Source of the DNA: Paenibacillus chibensis | GTDB taxonomy: Bacteria > Bacillota > Bacilli > Paenibacillales > Paenibacillaceae | Reading direction: 5' to 3' | Length of the DNA stretch: 32,957 nucleotides | Assembly (NCBI RefSeq): GCF_004001045.1 | Contig: NZ_BIMK01000047.1 | Location: 1 to 32,957 of the forward strand | Shown here: positions 1 through 7,417 of the stretch, piece by piece | Layout: every line of letters begins with the position of its first letter | Position numbering within the stretch: position 1 is the first letter of the stretch | Notes under the pieces: model-generated | What the model was told of the DNA's origin: nothing | Database searches by the model: none | The model's input: the letters and a program-made list of their open reading frames with translations, nothing else | Made by a program: the position numbers and the translations under genes

Positions 1-28
1 AAAAAAAAAGCACCCCACAGGTGCTTTT
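1..28 (-). terminator. Intrinsic terminator after the CBS-domain gene
   Basis: On the minus strand the arms GCACC and GGTGC close a 5-nt loop and are followed by a run of T that reaches the window edge. The flanking AA/TT pairs lengthen the stem. It lies about 50 nt after the stop of the CBS-domain gene. The plus strand also has four T after the stem, so it may work in both directions. Confidence 0.75.
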
Positions 29-79
29 CATCTACTTTTCAACGTCTCTTTTTAACCGCACTCCACAGCTTTTCAAAAA

Positions 80-502
80 TTAATGAAGCTGCTCGGAGAT
101 ACGGCTGAGCGCCTCGCCGGCTTCGTTCACATGAATATTGATGGTCGCCAAATCTCCAATTGCACAGATGCCGACAAGCTCCCCTTGGTCCACCACCGGA
201 ATGCGGCGGATCTGATGATCGGCCATCATACGGGCGCACTCATGGGCATCGTCGTCAGGCGAGCAGGTGATCACATCACCGGTCATGCAGTCATGGCAGT
301 GAACATCGTTCGGATTATTCCCGGCCGCCACGCAGTCGAGCACAATATCCCGGTCTGTGATCATGCCGAGCACCTTTTTGCCTTCGCAAATCGGTACCGA
401 ACCGCAGTTAATATCACGCATAATGCGTGCTGCCGCCGTCACCGGATCATGAGGTGAGCAGACTTTAACATCCTTTGTCATTACATCGCGAACCATCGTC
501 AT
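80..502 (-). CDS. Two-CBS-domain protein (YhcV-like)
   Basis: This is a 140-residue cytosolic protein made almost wholly of two CBS domains, roughly residues 4-60 and 72-130. The first carries the adenine-nucleotide-type motif GMITDRD. The second has the matching IRRIPVVD and GICAIGDLA segments. Stand-alone CBS pairs usually bind AMP, ATP or similar ligands and act as energy or stress sensors, but the ligand and partner cannot be read here. The start at 502 is chosen because AGGAGG lies 10 nt upstream; an in-frame ATG 60 nt further up has no such site and lengthens the protein with non-CBS sequence. The gene stands alone between two terminators. In Bacillus the locus after rnjB usually continues with tepA and spoIIIE, so this gene is a local difference. 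Family assignment is secure; the function is unknown. Confidence 0.88.
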   Translation of the reverse strand: MTMVRDVMTKDVKVCSPHDPVTAAARIMRDINCGSVPICEGKKVLGMITDRDIVLDCVAAGNNPNDVHCHDCMTGDVITCSPDDDAHECARMMADHQIRRIPVVDQGELVGICAIGDLATINIHVNEAGEALSRISEQLH

Positions 503-537
503 TTGCAAATAGCCTCCTCGTTTGGATTGAATCCGTC

Positions 538-569
538 GTATTGTTCCCGTGCAGAACTGCATTCATTCA
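538..569 (-). promoter_or_regulatory. Weak candidate forespore-type promoter for the CBS gene
   Basis: On the minus strand TGAATG is followed after 15 nt by GGGAACAATAC. This resembles the sigma-F/G type -10 (GGnnAnAnT) at about the right spacing, but the -35 is poor. The spacer holds an inverted repeat, TGCAG-TT-CTGCA, that could be an operator. No good sigma-A promoter was seen in the same gap. This is a pattern match by eye only. Confidence 0.22.
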
Positions 570-595
570 AAAGAGGTTATGTTGCGCATCAAATC

Positions 596-630
596 AAAAA
601 GCGCAGCTCCGCCAATGCCGGTGCTGCGCC
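596..630 (-). terminator. Intrinsic terminator of the rnjB transcript
   Basis: On the minus strand GCGCAGC and GCTGCGC form a perfect 7-bp stem, followed by TTTTT. CCG/CGG can pair further inside the loop. It lies about 205 nt past the rnjB stop, so rnjB has an unusually long 3' trailer. Confidence 0.8.
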
Positions 631-836
631 TCGTTCGCATATGTGATTCACAAATCAAATCTGTCATTCTCTACGCTTATTGCCCTCTCGATTCAAGAAA
701 GTCTCGTCCATAACTTCACTTGCGACGAAAGATGAGCAGATGAGCGTAATTGGGGCAACTCGTGGTCAAGTGACTACCTTGGTAAGTGAAAGTGCTGGTA
801 TATCAAGCTTTCGCCACTCATTTTGACTATCAAGAA
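631..836 (-). other. Non-coding 3' trailer of rnjB, nothing recognised
   Basis: This 206-nt stretch separates the rnjB stop from its terminator; the whole gap between the two genes is 334 nt. Only tiny open frames are present (about 15 codons, without convincing ribosome sites), and none resembles tepA, which often follows rnjB in Bacillus. A short imperfect inverted repeat lies near 770-790. It may be a plain trailer or a decayed gene. Confidence 0.4.
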
Positions 837-2516
837 TTACACTTCCATAATGATTGGTAGAATCATTGGTCTGCGGCGGGTTTGTTCATACAAGAACCGT
901 CCCAGCGCATCCTTGACTCCGGTTTTCAGGGAAGCCCACTCATTCACATTTTCGCTCATCAGTTTCTGCAGCGTGCTGGACACGATACGGTTTGCTTCGT
1001 CCAACAGCCCCTCGGATTCGCGAACATATACGAAACCTCTAGAGATAATGTCCGGACCGGACATGATTGTACCGTCCTGTTTGCTCAGGGTTACGACAAC
1101 GACCAGAATGCCGTCCTGGGAAAGCAGCTTGCGGTCGCGAAGTACAATGTTGCCTACGTCGCCTACTCCCAATCCGTCGATCAGCACGTTACCGGCAGTG
1201 ACTTTACCGGCTTTGCGGGCTGCGCCATTTTGAATTTCAACAACTTCACCGATATCGGTGATAAAAATGTTATCCGGATCTACGCCAACCGATTCTGCCA
1301 GCAGTGCGTGTCTGCGCTGCATACGGTACTCACCGTGAATCGGAAGGAAATATTTCGGTTTCATCAGGTTGAGCATCAGCTTAAGCTCTTCCTGGCTGCC
1401 GTGTCCCGATACGTGAACGCCGGAATTGGATCCGCTGTAAATCACGTTAGCGCCCAAGCGGAACAGTTCATCGATCGTACGGCCTACATATTTTTCATTA
1501 CCCGGAACCGGAGTAGCGGCAATGATAACGGTATCACCTGGCAAAATATCAACCTTGCGATGGGTCGAACGGGCCATGCGTGTCAATGCGGACATCGGCT
1601 CGCCCTGACTGCCTGTACACAAGACGACGACACGGTCGGCAGCCATTTTGTTGACTTCTTCCGGTTCAATCAGCATGCCGTCAGGTACATGCAGATAACC
1701 CAGATCGGAAGCGATGGAAACCACGTTCACCATGCTGCGTCCGATAACGGTAATTTTGCGTCCTGTCGATTCTGCAGCATTCACAACTTGCTGAATACGA
1801 TGCACGTTCGAAGCGAAAGTCGCGATCACCACACGCTGCGATGCTTTACGGAAAATATCTTCCAGCACAACACCGACGTTCTTCTCCGATGGTGTAAATC
1901 CTGGTTTCTCCGCGTTGGTACTATCGGACATCAGGGCAAGTACGCCCTCTTCCCCGATCGCTGCCATCCGCTGCAGGTTCGCATACTGACCGTTAACCGG
2001 CGTATGGTCGAACTTGAAGTCACCTGTATGAACAACATTGCCTTCCGGTGTTGCAATACAGATGCCGACGGAATCGGGAATACTGTGGTTCGTTCTGAAG
2101 AACGTTGCTTTCAGGGTCGAACCCAGCTCGACTTCAGAATCCTCATTAATCAGAATTCGTTTGGTTTCACCAAGCAGGTTCGCTTCCTTCAGCTTGTTCT
2201 CGACAAGCCCGAGCGTAAGCTTGGTTCCGTAAACGGGAACATTCAGATGTTTCAACACGTAAGGCAGTCCGCCAATATGATCTTCGTGTCCATGTGTCAG
2301 CAAAATGCCTCTTACTTTGTCGCGGTTTTCTGTCAGGTAGCTGATATCCGGGATGACAATATCGATACCAAGCATGTCCTCTTCAGGGAACTTCAAGCCG
2401 GAATCTACGACTACGATGTCATTCGCGTATTGAACAACATACATATTTTTCCCGATTTCACCGACGCCGCCCAATGCAAATATCGTCAATTTATCGTTAT
2501 TATTTTTTTTAGACAA
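837..2516 (-). CDS. rnjB: Ribonuclease J (RNase J2-type locus)
   Basis: This is a metallo-beta-lactamase/beta-CASP ribonuclease of 559 residues, the usual length for RNase J. It acts in cytosolic mRNA decay and processing as a 5'-3' exonuclease and endonuclease. The zinc motif HGHEDH is at residues 75-80 (H75, H77, D79, H80). HTGDFKFD, the beta-CASP segment with HVSGHGSQEE, and PIHGEYRM are all present, and the C-terminus is RRPMILPIIMEV. Several stretches (NILIDGLGVGD, LLSQDGILVVV) look closer to B. subtilis RNase J2 than J1, and its position next to dapA is that of rnjB. The start codon is TTG at 2516, with AGGAGG 11 nt upstream. It has its own sigma-A promoter between the dapA terminator and the start. 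J1 versus J2 naming rests on locus and recalled similarity. Confidence 0.93.
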   Translation of the reverse strand: MSKKNNNDKLTIFALGGVGEIGKNMYVVQYANDIVVVDSGLKFPEEDMLGIDIVIPDISYLTENRDKVRGILLTHGHEDHIGGLPYVLKHLNVPVYGTKLTLGLVENKLKEANLLGETKRILINEDSEVELGSTLKATFFRTNHSIPDSVGICIATPEGNVVHTGDFKFDHTPVNGQYANLQRMAAIGEEGVLALMSDSTNAEKPGFTPSEKNVGVVLEDIFRKASQRVVIATFASNVHRIQQVVNAAESTGRKITVIGRSMVNVVSIASDLGYLHVPDGMLIEPEEVNKMAADRVVVLCTGSQGEPMSALTRMARSTHRKVDILPGDTVIIAATPVPGNEKYVGRTIDELFRLGANVIYSGSNSGVHVSGHGSQEELKLMLNLMKPKYFLPIHGEYRMQRRHALLAESVGVDPDNIFITDIGEVVEIQNGAARKAGKVTAGNVLIDGLGVGDVGNIVLRDRKLLSQDGILVVVVTLSKQDGTIMSGPDIISRGFVYVRESEGLLDEANRIVSSTLQKLMSENVNEWASLKTGVKDALGRFLYEQTRRRPMILPIIMEV

Positions 2517-2605
2517 ATGAATCTAAACCTCCTATGGTCTTGGACGTCGTACCATTTTATAGTATTTATATTTCAAAAATATACCGCACCCAGTCACTTG
2601 ACCTC

Positions 2606-2635
2606 ATTATACATGATTAAAAACGCAAAACACAA
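2606..2635 (-). promoter_or_regulatory. Sigma-A promoter of rnjB
   Basis: On the minus strand a perfect TATAAT (2606-2611) lies 18 nt from TTGTGT (2630-2635). It sits just after the dapA terminator and about 90 nt before the rnjB start, which predicts a moderately long leader. The perfect -10 and the position between terminator and gene make this credible. Confidence 0.6.
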
Positions 2636-2688
2636 GTCACCCTCCGAGCAAGTATGTTCATCTCCTGTAAAATTAGGCTATAAACGCC

Positions 2689-2717
2689 AAAAAAACAGCG
2701 TCCGCATTGGACGCTGT
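2689..2717 (-). terminator. Intrinsic terminator of the dpa-dapG-dapA operon
   Basis: On the minus strand ACAGCGTCC and GGACGCTGT form a perfect 9-bp stem with a 5-nt loop, followed directly by a run of seven T. It lies 25 nt after the dapA stop and separates the operon from rnjB. Confidence 0.92.
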
Positions 2718-2742
2718 TCTTCAAAATCTGATGGGTTATGAC

Positions 2743-3624
2743 TTACAAAGATGCGACAAGATCGCGTATAAATGCCATTTCGGATTCGCTTGGGTCCACC
2801 AGAGGCAGCCGAACTCCGCCTACCGGGTGCCCCAGAAGATTCAGCGCATATTTCAGTGCCGAAGGGTTCGGAACAGGAGCTGGGCATTCAAACAATCCTT
2901 TGAACACCGGGAACAGCTTTTGATGCAGTTTTGCTGCCTCGGCAACGTTTCCGTTCAAATACGCCTCGATCATATCCTTCATGGACGCACCGATCAAATG
3001 GCTGGCTACGCTAACGATGCCATGCGCACCAACAGCCAGAGCAGGAAGTGCAGAAGCATCATCCCCCGAATACACCCGGAAAGAAGCCGGGGCGCAGGAG
3101 GCGATTTGTGTGACTTGTTCAATCGATGCGCATTCCTTCGTTGCTACAATATTAGGAATCTCGGCAAGGCGCAGCGTAGTTGCAGCGCTGATGCTCGCTA
3201 CCGTGCGGCTCGGAACATTGTAAAGCATGATCGGCAAGCTTGTGCTGCGGGCAATCGCCTCGAAATGTCGATACATCCCTTCCTGGCTGGGCTTATTATA
3301 ATAAGGCACAACCAGCAAAGCTCCATCTACGCCCAGCTTTTCAGCCTCGCGCGTCAGATGAATCGAATGCTCGGTGCCATTGCTGCCGGTTCCAGCAATG
3401 ATTTTGCACCGGCCCTTGGCTTTCTCGAGCGCGAATGCGAACAGTTCGAGCTTTTCTTCCTCGTTCAGCGTGGGGGATTCGCCCGTCGTTCCGCAAATGA
3501 CCAGAGAATCCGTTTTTTGCTCTCCGATCAAATACTCGATCATGCTCGCTGTTTCCGGCCAGTTAATCTTCCCTTGCTCGTCAAAAGGCGTAATCATGGC
3601 TGTAATCAGTCTTCCGAAATCCAC
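2743..3624 (-). CDS. dapA: 4-hydroxy-tetrahydrodipicolinate synthase
   Basis: DapA condenses pyruvate with aspartate semialdehyde, the first committed step to lysine, meso-diaminopimelate and spore dipicolinate. The 293-residue length and TIM-barrel pattern fit the family. The Schiff-base lysine is K163 in VATKECAS. Y135 (LYNVPSRT), T46-T47 (GTTGES) and R140 complete the active site, with Y109 in PYYNKPS. The start is GTG at 3624 with GAGGAGG 8 nt upstream. It is the last gene of the dpaA-dpaB-(asd remnant)-dapG-dapA unit, 51 nt after dapG and followed by a strong terminator. The substrate-making enzyme Asd is broken in this operon, so DapA here depends on semialdehyde from elsewhere. Function is secure. 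Confidence 0.96.
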   Translation of the reverse strand: MDFGRLITAMITPFDEQGKINWPETASMIEYLIGEQKTDSLVICGTTGESPTLNEEEKLELFAFALEKAKGRCKIIAGTGSNGTEHSIHLTREAEKLGVDGALLVVPYYNKPSQEGMYRHFEAIARSTSLPIMLYNVPSRTVASISAATTLRLAEIPNIVATKECASIEQVTQIASCAPASFRVYSGDDASALPALAVGAHGIVSVASHLIGASMKDMIEAYLNGNVAEAAKLHQKLFPVFKGLFECPAPVPNPSALKYALNLLGHPVGGVRLPLVDPSESEMAFIRDLVASL

Positions 3625-3675
3625 TTGTATAACCTCCTCAAACGATAGGACGTGCTCATAAAGCGGTTTTGTTTA

Positions 3676-4893
3676 TTAACGATGAAGTTCGAATTTGGTA
3701 TGAAGAGCACGCAATGCCTGCACCATATCTTCTTTTTTAACAAGCACCCATATCGTCGTATTTGAATCCGCAGATTGCAGGATCTGTATATTTTGCTCGC
3801 TCAGCGATTCGACGATCTTCGCCATGATGCCGGGCACTCCGTTAATCCCGCCGCCAATGACGGACACCTTAGCGCAGCCCGATAACGCTTTGGGGCTCAG
3901 TCCGAGATCCCGCAAAACCGTGATCGCCCTGTCCGAATCGAAGTCAAATACGGTATAGACGGCACCCGTCGGGGTAACATTAATAAAGTCGACGCTGATG
4001 GAATTTTCCGCCATGGACTTGAATACCTGCAGCTGAAGATTGTGGCCCGCGCCTTCGCAGTCTACCGTAATCTGCGTTACGTTGCTTACGTAAGCAATCC
4101 CGGTCACATAGCGGTCCATAATGCCAAGCTGAACGTCCTTGAAGCCCTCAGGCTGCGTCACCAGCGTGCCTTCGTCTTCCGAGAACGTGGAGCGCACCCG
4201 AACAGGTACCTGAGCCTGCATGGCAATTTCCACGGCACGCGGATGAATGACCTTGGCACCATACTGCGCCATATTGCATATTTCGGCATAACTCACGAAC
4301 GGCAGTGGCTTCGCATCCTCCACAATTCGCGGATCCGCGGTCAATATCCCGTTCACATCCGTATAGATATCCACCATTTCGGCATGGAGCGCAGCACCCA
4401 GCGCGGTTGCCGACGTGTCGCTCCCGCCTCTGCCGAGCGTCGTGAAATCGCCGGCCTCGGTTTGACCTTGGAAGCCGGTCACAATGACGACCTGATGCGT
4501 TTCCAGCTCCGAAACGATGCGCCCCGGGCGAACATCCTTAATCCGGGCATTCCCGTATTGATCGTCGGTGATGAAGCCCGCCTGGGCTCCGGTAAGCACT
4601 GTTGCTCGAATCCCCGCATGCTCCAGCAGGCTGCACAGCGTCGCCGCCGATATGATTTCACCGCAGCACAGCAGTAAATCCCTTTCGCGTGCTGGCAGAG
4701 CGTCACCGTTCTGGGCTGCCCAGTCCAGGAGCGTGTCTGTAGCATATGGCTCGCCTTTGCGTCCCATGGCGGAGACAACGACGACGAGCTGATATCCGGC
4801 GGACAATTCACGCTTGATGTGTTTGATAACAAGTTCTCTTGCTTGCGGTGTTGACAATGAAGTCCCGCCGAATTTTTGAACTAAAATGCTCAT
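3676..4893 (-). CDS. dapG: Aspartate kinase (DapG type)
   Basis: DapG phosphorylates aspartate to aspartyl phosphate, the entry to the lysine, DAP and dipicolinate branch. The kinase domain begins with KFGGTSL at residues 7-13 and contains GRGGSDTSA and the DVNGILTADPR segment. The C-terminal third has the tandem ACT regulatory domains (ITVDCEG and VSVIGGGINGVPG) typical of feedback-controlled aspartokinases. The length of about 405 residues matches DapG. The ATG at 4893 is preferred because GGAGG lies 7 nt upstream; another ATG two codons earlier is too close to that site. The former asd stop lies 18 nt upstream, so normal operon spacing is kept although asd itself is ruined. In B. subtilis DapG is the diaminopimelate-sensitive isozyme; the same is inferred here. 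Confidence 0.95.
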   Translation of the reverse strand: MSILVQKFGGTSLSTPQARELVIKHIKRELSAGYQLVVVVSAMGRKGEPYATDTLLDWAAQNGDALPARERDLLLCCGEIISAATLCSLLEHAGIRATVLTGAQAGFITDDQYGNARIKDVRPGRIVSELETHQVVIVTGFQGQTEAGDFTTLGRGGSDTSATALGAALHAEMVDIYTDVNGILTADPRIVEDAKPLPFVSYAEICNMAQYGAKVIHPRAVEIAMQAQVPVRVRSTFSEDEGTLVTQPEGFKDVQLGIMDRYVTGIAYVSNVTQITVDCEGAGHNLQLQVFKSMAENSISVDFINVTPTGAVYTVFDFDSDRAITVLRDLGLSPKALSGCAKVSVIGGGINGVPGIMAKIVESLSEQNIQILQSADSNTTIWVLVKKEDMVQALRALHTKFELHR

Positions 4894-4911
4894 TTCCATT
4901 CCTCCATACGA

Positions 4912-5266
4912 CTAAGAACGCGCGAAACGTTTGGCTGCTGTAATCCCGGCAATCAGAAGCAGCATTCCCTGCTGCACCCTCCATCAGATTATCCATGACA
5001 ATCCACATGTTACGGGCTTTGCTAACACCAAGAACGCGGCGCAAACGCCCGCCCTACAAAAAAACGTCCGGTATTCCTGCGGCATCAGTCGCAAGCGGAT
5101 AGGAGCGGAATGCGTGATCGTCCTTCGCAGGCGACCACCGCTTCCGCCAAAAAACTATTAACGTCTTCAGTTCAAAGTCCGTCTTAAGTTCGACATTGCA
5201 GACCCGCAAATACTCCTAACCAACAAGGATGATATCGTGGGAGCTGCTCCGACGATGATTAATTTA
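4912..5266 (-). pseudogene. asd: Remnant of aspartate-semialdehyde dehydrogenase (asd)
   Basis: Asd reduces aspartyl phosphate to aspartate semialdehyde and normally sits between dpaB and dapG. Here only 423 nt lie between those genes, against roughly 1.05 kb for a whole asd. Conceptual translation on the minus strand gives recognisable C-terminal Asd sequence: VELKTDFEL (from about 5194), DDHAFRSYPLATDAAG, PDVF, then after a TAG stop RNMWIVMDNLMEGAAGNA. These match the family pattern YPLATDAAGKPxVFVGRIRRDL and MWIVSDNLLKGAAWN. A T-run slip at VFVGR causes the stop. A further frame change before IAGITAAKRFARS restores what looks like the true C-terminus and stop at 4912-4914. KLIIVGA near 5247-5265 may be what is left of the N-terminal VAVVGATG motif, but this is weak. 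Most of the catalytic and NADP-binding core is deleted, so this cannot encode an enzyme. Confidence 0.88.
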
Positions 5267-5317
5267 TTCGAACCCTTATGCTAAGCTAAGGATTGCTTCT
5301 TCCCGGGGCAACTTACG

Positions 5318-5914
5318 TTAAGCCGAGAATATCCGCTGAAGAATCATCGGTTGAAGCTGTCTTCCTTCCAGTGCGGCATAGCAGGCCTCGGGAATCAGAT
5401 CCATTTGCGCGACAAGCGAGTTTGGCTTCTGCAGAGGATTATCCTGACCGAAAGGAACGAAGTAAATATTTTTGGTCACTAAAAGCTTCGCGATGTTGGC
5501 TGCATTTAACCCGAGGCCGTCATTGGTGGAAATCGCCAGCACAAGCGGACGCAGATTCCTCATTTGCGCCTTGGCGGCCATGAGCACCGGAGTGTCTGTC
5601 ATCGCGTTCGCAAGCTTGCTGGTGGTATTCCCCGTGCACGGCGCAATCACCAGCACATCGAGCAATTTGGACGGCCCCAGCGGCTCGGCATCAACAATAC
5701 TGGAAATGATATCATTGCCAGTGATGTCCTTCAGCTGCTGCAGCCAATTCTGAGCTGTTCCAAAGCGTGTATCCGTCACCTGTACCGAATTGGATACAAT
5801 CGGCACCACCTTGGCGCCTTCATCCACAAACCGCTTTACCTGCGGCATGATTTCTTCGAGCGTGCAGTGTGATCCCGTAATCGCGTAGCCTACCGTCTTA
5901 CCCTGCCAATTCAT
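5318..5914 (-). CDS. dpaB: Dipicolinate synthase subunit B (SpoVFB)
   Basis: The 198-residue flavoprotein-family subunit of dipicolinate synthase acts with DpaA to convert the DapA product into dipicolinic acid in the mother cell during spore formation. The N-terminal GKTVGYAITGSHCT and the central VLVIAPCTGNTTSKLANAMTDTPVLMAAKAQMR are typical of the family, which shares the fold of phosphopantothenoylcysteine decarboxylase. The length equals that of B. subtilis SpoVFB (about 200). The ATG at 5914 overlaps the dpaA stop by four bases (ATGA), implying translational coupling. Downstream lies the asd remnant instead of an intact asd. Assignment is secure from sequence and neighbour. Confidence 0.95.
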   Translation of the reverse strand: MNWQGKTVGYAITGSHCTLEEIMPQVKRFVDEGAKVVPIVSNSVQVTDTRFGTAQNWLQQLKDITGNDIISSIVDAEPLGPSKLLDVLVIAPCTGNTTSKLANAMTDTPVLMAAKAQMRNLRPLVLAISTNDGLGLNAANIAKLLVTKNIYFVPFGQDNPLQKPNSLVAQMDLIPEACYAALEGRQLQPMILQRIFSA

Positions 5915-6810
5915 TCTCCATCCCCCCGAGTCTTGAACTCATCCGAAATCAACTGTACCAGCGAACCGGCAATGATCAATCCAGCCGTTTTGGGAGCTAC
6001 GATTCCTGGGAGTCCGGGGGCCAGCAGCGCCTTGATCCCCCGCTTCTCCGCATACCGGAAATCACATCCTCCGGGAGCGGAAGCAAGGTCAATGATGACG
6101 GAGCTTAGAGGCATTTTGGACAGGATTTGTGCTGTGACTATCATAGTCGGAATTGTGTTAAAAATCAAGTCAATATTGCTCACATGATCCCCCAAATCCC
6201 TTGTCAGAAAAGGCTCCCAGCCCATCACCTCCGCCCGTGCGACATCCTTTTCAGAGCGGACTCCCACCTTCACTTTTGCTCCCAGACCCTGCAAACTTTT
6301 GGCCATCGTAAATCCGGTTCTGCCCAATCCCAGTACCATGCACCGCGATCCATGTATCGTAAAATCCGTGTTCTGTATAGCCATGACGAGCGCACCTTCA
6401 GCTGTCGGAATGGAGTTGCTGATCGCCACCTCATCCCGGTCCAGCAGTTCAACCAGTTTAATCTCATGCTGGGCGCACAGGCTCCGCAGATAAGGTTTGG
6501 CCATGCCGGTATATACCTTGCAGCCCTTGCGCAGTGACGCCATATGTTCATCCTGGAGCTTCAGCTGCTCATTCGAGAATTGCGTATGGATGTTGCCATT
6601 GTCATCACAGCCCACGACAGGAAGGACCAGGACATCCGCAGCGGCAAGCAGCTCAGCCGTCAGATGATCTCTGATCACTCCCTGGAGCTTTTGCTTCAGA
6701 TTATCAAAGCCGACAACGCTGACGGTGGCATCCATTTCCGAACATTTGCGGATCACCTCAACCTGACGCGCATCCCCGCCTAGGAATACGATTTGGACTC
6801 CTGTCAGCAT
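5911..6810 (-). CDS. dpaA: Dipicolinate synthase subunit A (SpoVFA)
   Basis: This 299-residue dehydrogenase-like subunit carries a Rossmann segment, MVLGLGRTGFTMAKSLQGLGAKV, in its second half. The N-terminal domain reads VQIVFLGGDARQVEVIRK, characteristic of SpoVFA. With DpaB it makes dipicolinic acid, which chelates calcium in the spore core. The start at 6810 has AAAGGAG 10 nt upstream. The frame stays open further upstream through the dut terminator, but that extension has no family similarity. A sigma-K-like promoter lies about 40 nt upstream. In B. subtilis ymxH lies before this gene; here dut and its terminator do. Its presence shows the organism forms endospores or descends from one that did. 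Confidence 0.96.
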   Translation of the reverse strand: MLTGVQIVFLGGDARQVEVIRKCSEMDATVSVVGFDNLKQKLQGVIRDHLTAELLAAADVLVLPVVGCDDNGNIHTQFSNEQLKLQDEHMASLRKGCKVYTGMAKPYLRSLCAQHEIKLVELLDRDEVAISNSIPTAEGALVMAIQNTDFTIHGSRCMVLGLGRTGFTMAKSLQGLGAKVKVGVRSEKDVARAEVMGWEPFLTRDLGDHVSNIDLIFNTIPTMIVTAQILSKMPLSSVIIDLASAPGGCDFRYAEKRGIKALLAPGLPGIVAPKTAGLIIAGSLVQLISDEFKTRGDGE

Positions 6811-6847
6811 AAGGATGTCACTCCTTTCAAAAAGCACTGTTATGGAA

Positions 6848-6877
6848 CATCTTATGCCGCTGCCTAGCAATCGGTGA
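6848..6877 (-). promoter_or_regulatory. Candidate sigma-K promoter of the dpa operon
   Basis: On the minus strand TCACC (6873-6877) is followed after 16 nt by CATAAGATG within 6848-6857. This agrees with the mother-cell sigma-K pattern (AC at -35, CATAnnnTA at -10) apart from the last base. It sits between the dut terminator and dpaA, exactly where the operon needs a promoter, and B. subtilis spoVF is known to be sigma-K dependent. The match is by eye. Confidence 0.45.
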
Positions 6878-6920
6878 AAACGCCTGATCAAAGTAAGGGG
6901 TAAAATGAGTGAATCCGCGC

Positions 6921-6964
6921 AAAAAAAAAGCCTGCCGGCGTTCCATTGCGGAAACGTGGCAGAC
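6921..6964 (-). terminator. Intrinsic terminator after dut
   Basis: On the minus strand GTCTGCC pairs with GGCAGGC (one G-U), with a second helix inside (CGTTTCC/GGAACG, one bulge), followed by nine T. It begins 10 nt after the dut stop and insulates the sporulation operon downstream. Confidence 0.9.
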
Positions 6965-6973
6965 TTATTTTTG

Positions 6974-7417
6974 TTACTTCCCTGTATGGCCAAAACCTCC
7001 GGCACCCCGAACGGTGTCCGACAATGCTTCCACCTGCTCGAACTGGGTCTGTGGCACCTCCTGGAAAACCATTTGGGCAATCCGTTCGTTGCGGGCAATT
7101 GCAAACGGTTCCTGCCCAAGGTTAATGAGCAGCACTTTGATCTCTCCGCGGTAATCCGCATCGATCGTTCCAGGCGTATTCAGGCAGGTTATGCCGTGCT
7201 TCAAAGCAAGTCCGCTGCGCGGACGTATTTGGGCTTCCAGCCCTTCCGGCATAGCCAGCGCAATACCGGTCGGTATCAGCTTGCGCTCCCCGGGATGCAG
7301 TGTTATAGGCTCCTCTACGGCGGCGTACAGGTCGTACCCCGAGGCTGCGCTGGACATTTTCTCCGGCATCTTCACATCATCATGCCCCGGAAGTTTATGA
7401 ATTTGTACGTAATGCAA
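6974..7417 (-). CDS. dut: dUTP diphosphatase (trimeric dUTPase)
   Basis: The enzyme hydrolyses dUTP to dUMP and pyrophosphate, keeping uracil out of DNA and supplying dUMP for thymidylate. All five motifs of trimeric dUTPases are visible in order: AASGYDLYAA, PRSGLALKHGI, GTIDADYRGEIKVLLIN, RIAQMVFQ and the C-terminal arm RGAGGFGHTGK. The start is uncertain. A TTG at 7417 has AAGGG 9 nt upstream; an ATG three codons earlier (7426) abuts that site with no spacing. The longer frame to 7519 only overlaps the peptidase gene. It overlaps the preceding M16 peptidase gene by 23 nt (32 with the ATG), so the two are probably co-translated, and it ends the transcript. Its place before dpaA differs from B. 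subtilis, which has ymxH there. Confidence 0.93.
   Translation of the reverse strand: MHYVQIHKLPGHDDVKMPEKMSSAASGYDLYAAVEEPITLHPGERKLIPTGIALAMPEGLEAQIRPRSGLALKHGITCLNTPGTIDADYRGEIKVLLINLGQEPFAIARNERIAQMVFQEVPQTQFEQVEALSDTVRGAGGFGHTGK

Noticed and set aside
882..2741. A 619-codon open frame on the plus strand opposite rnjB
   Set aside because: It is antisense to a clearly conserved gene, has no recognisable domain, and arises from codon bias on the minus strand. The same holds for other long plus-strand frames opposite polC, infB, pnp and proS.
5041..5200. A small new gene in the dpaB-dapG gap
   Set aside because: All frames there are short, and one reads as broken Asd C-terminus. The plus-strand frame of 76 codons has no ribosome site or recognisable sequence.
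6811..7161. Longer dpaA frame reaching into dut
   Set aside because: It would read through the dut terminator and overlap dut by nearly 190 nt, and AAAGGAG supports the start at 6810.
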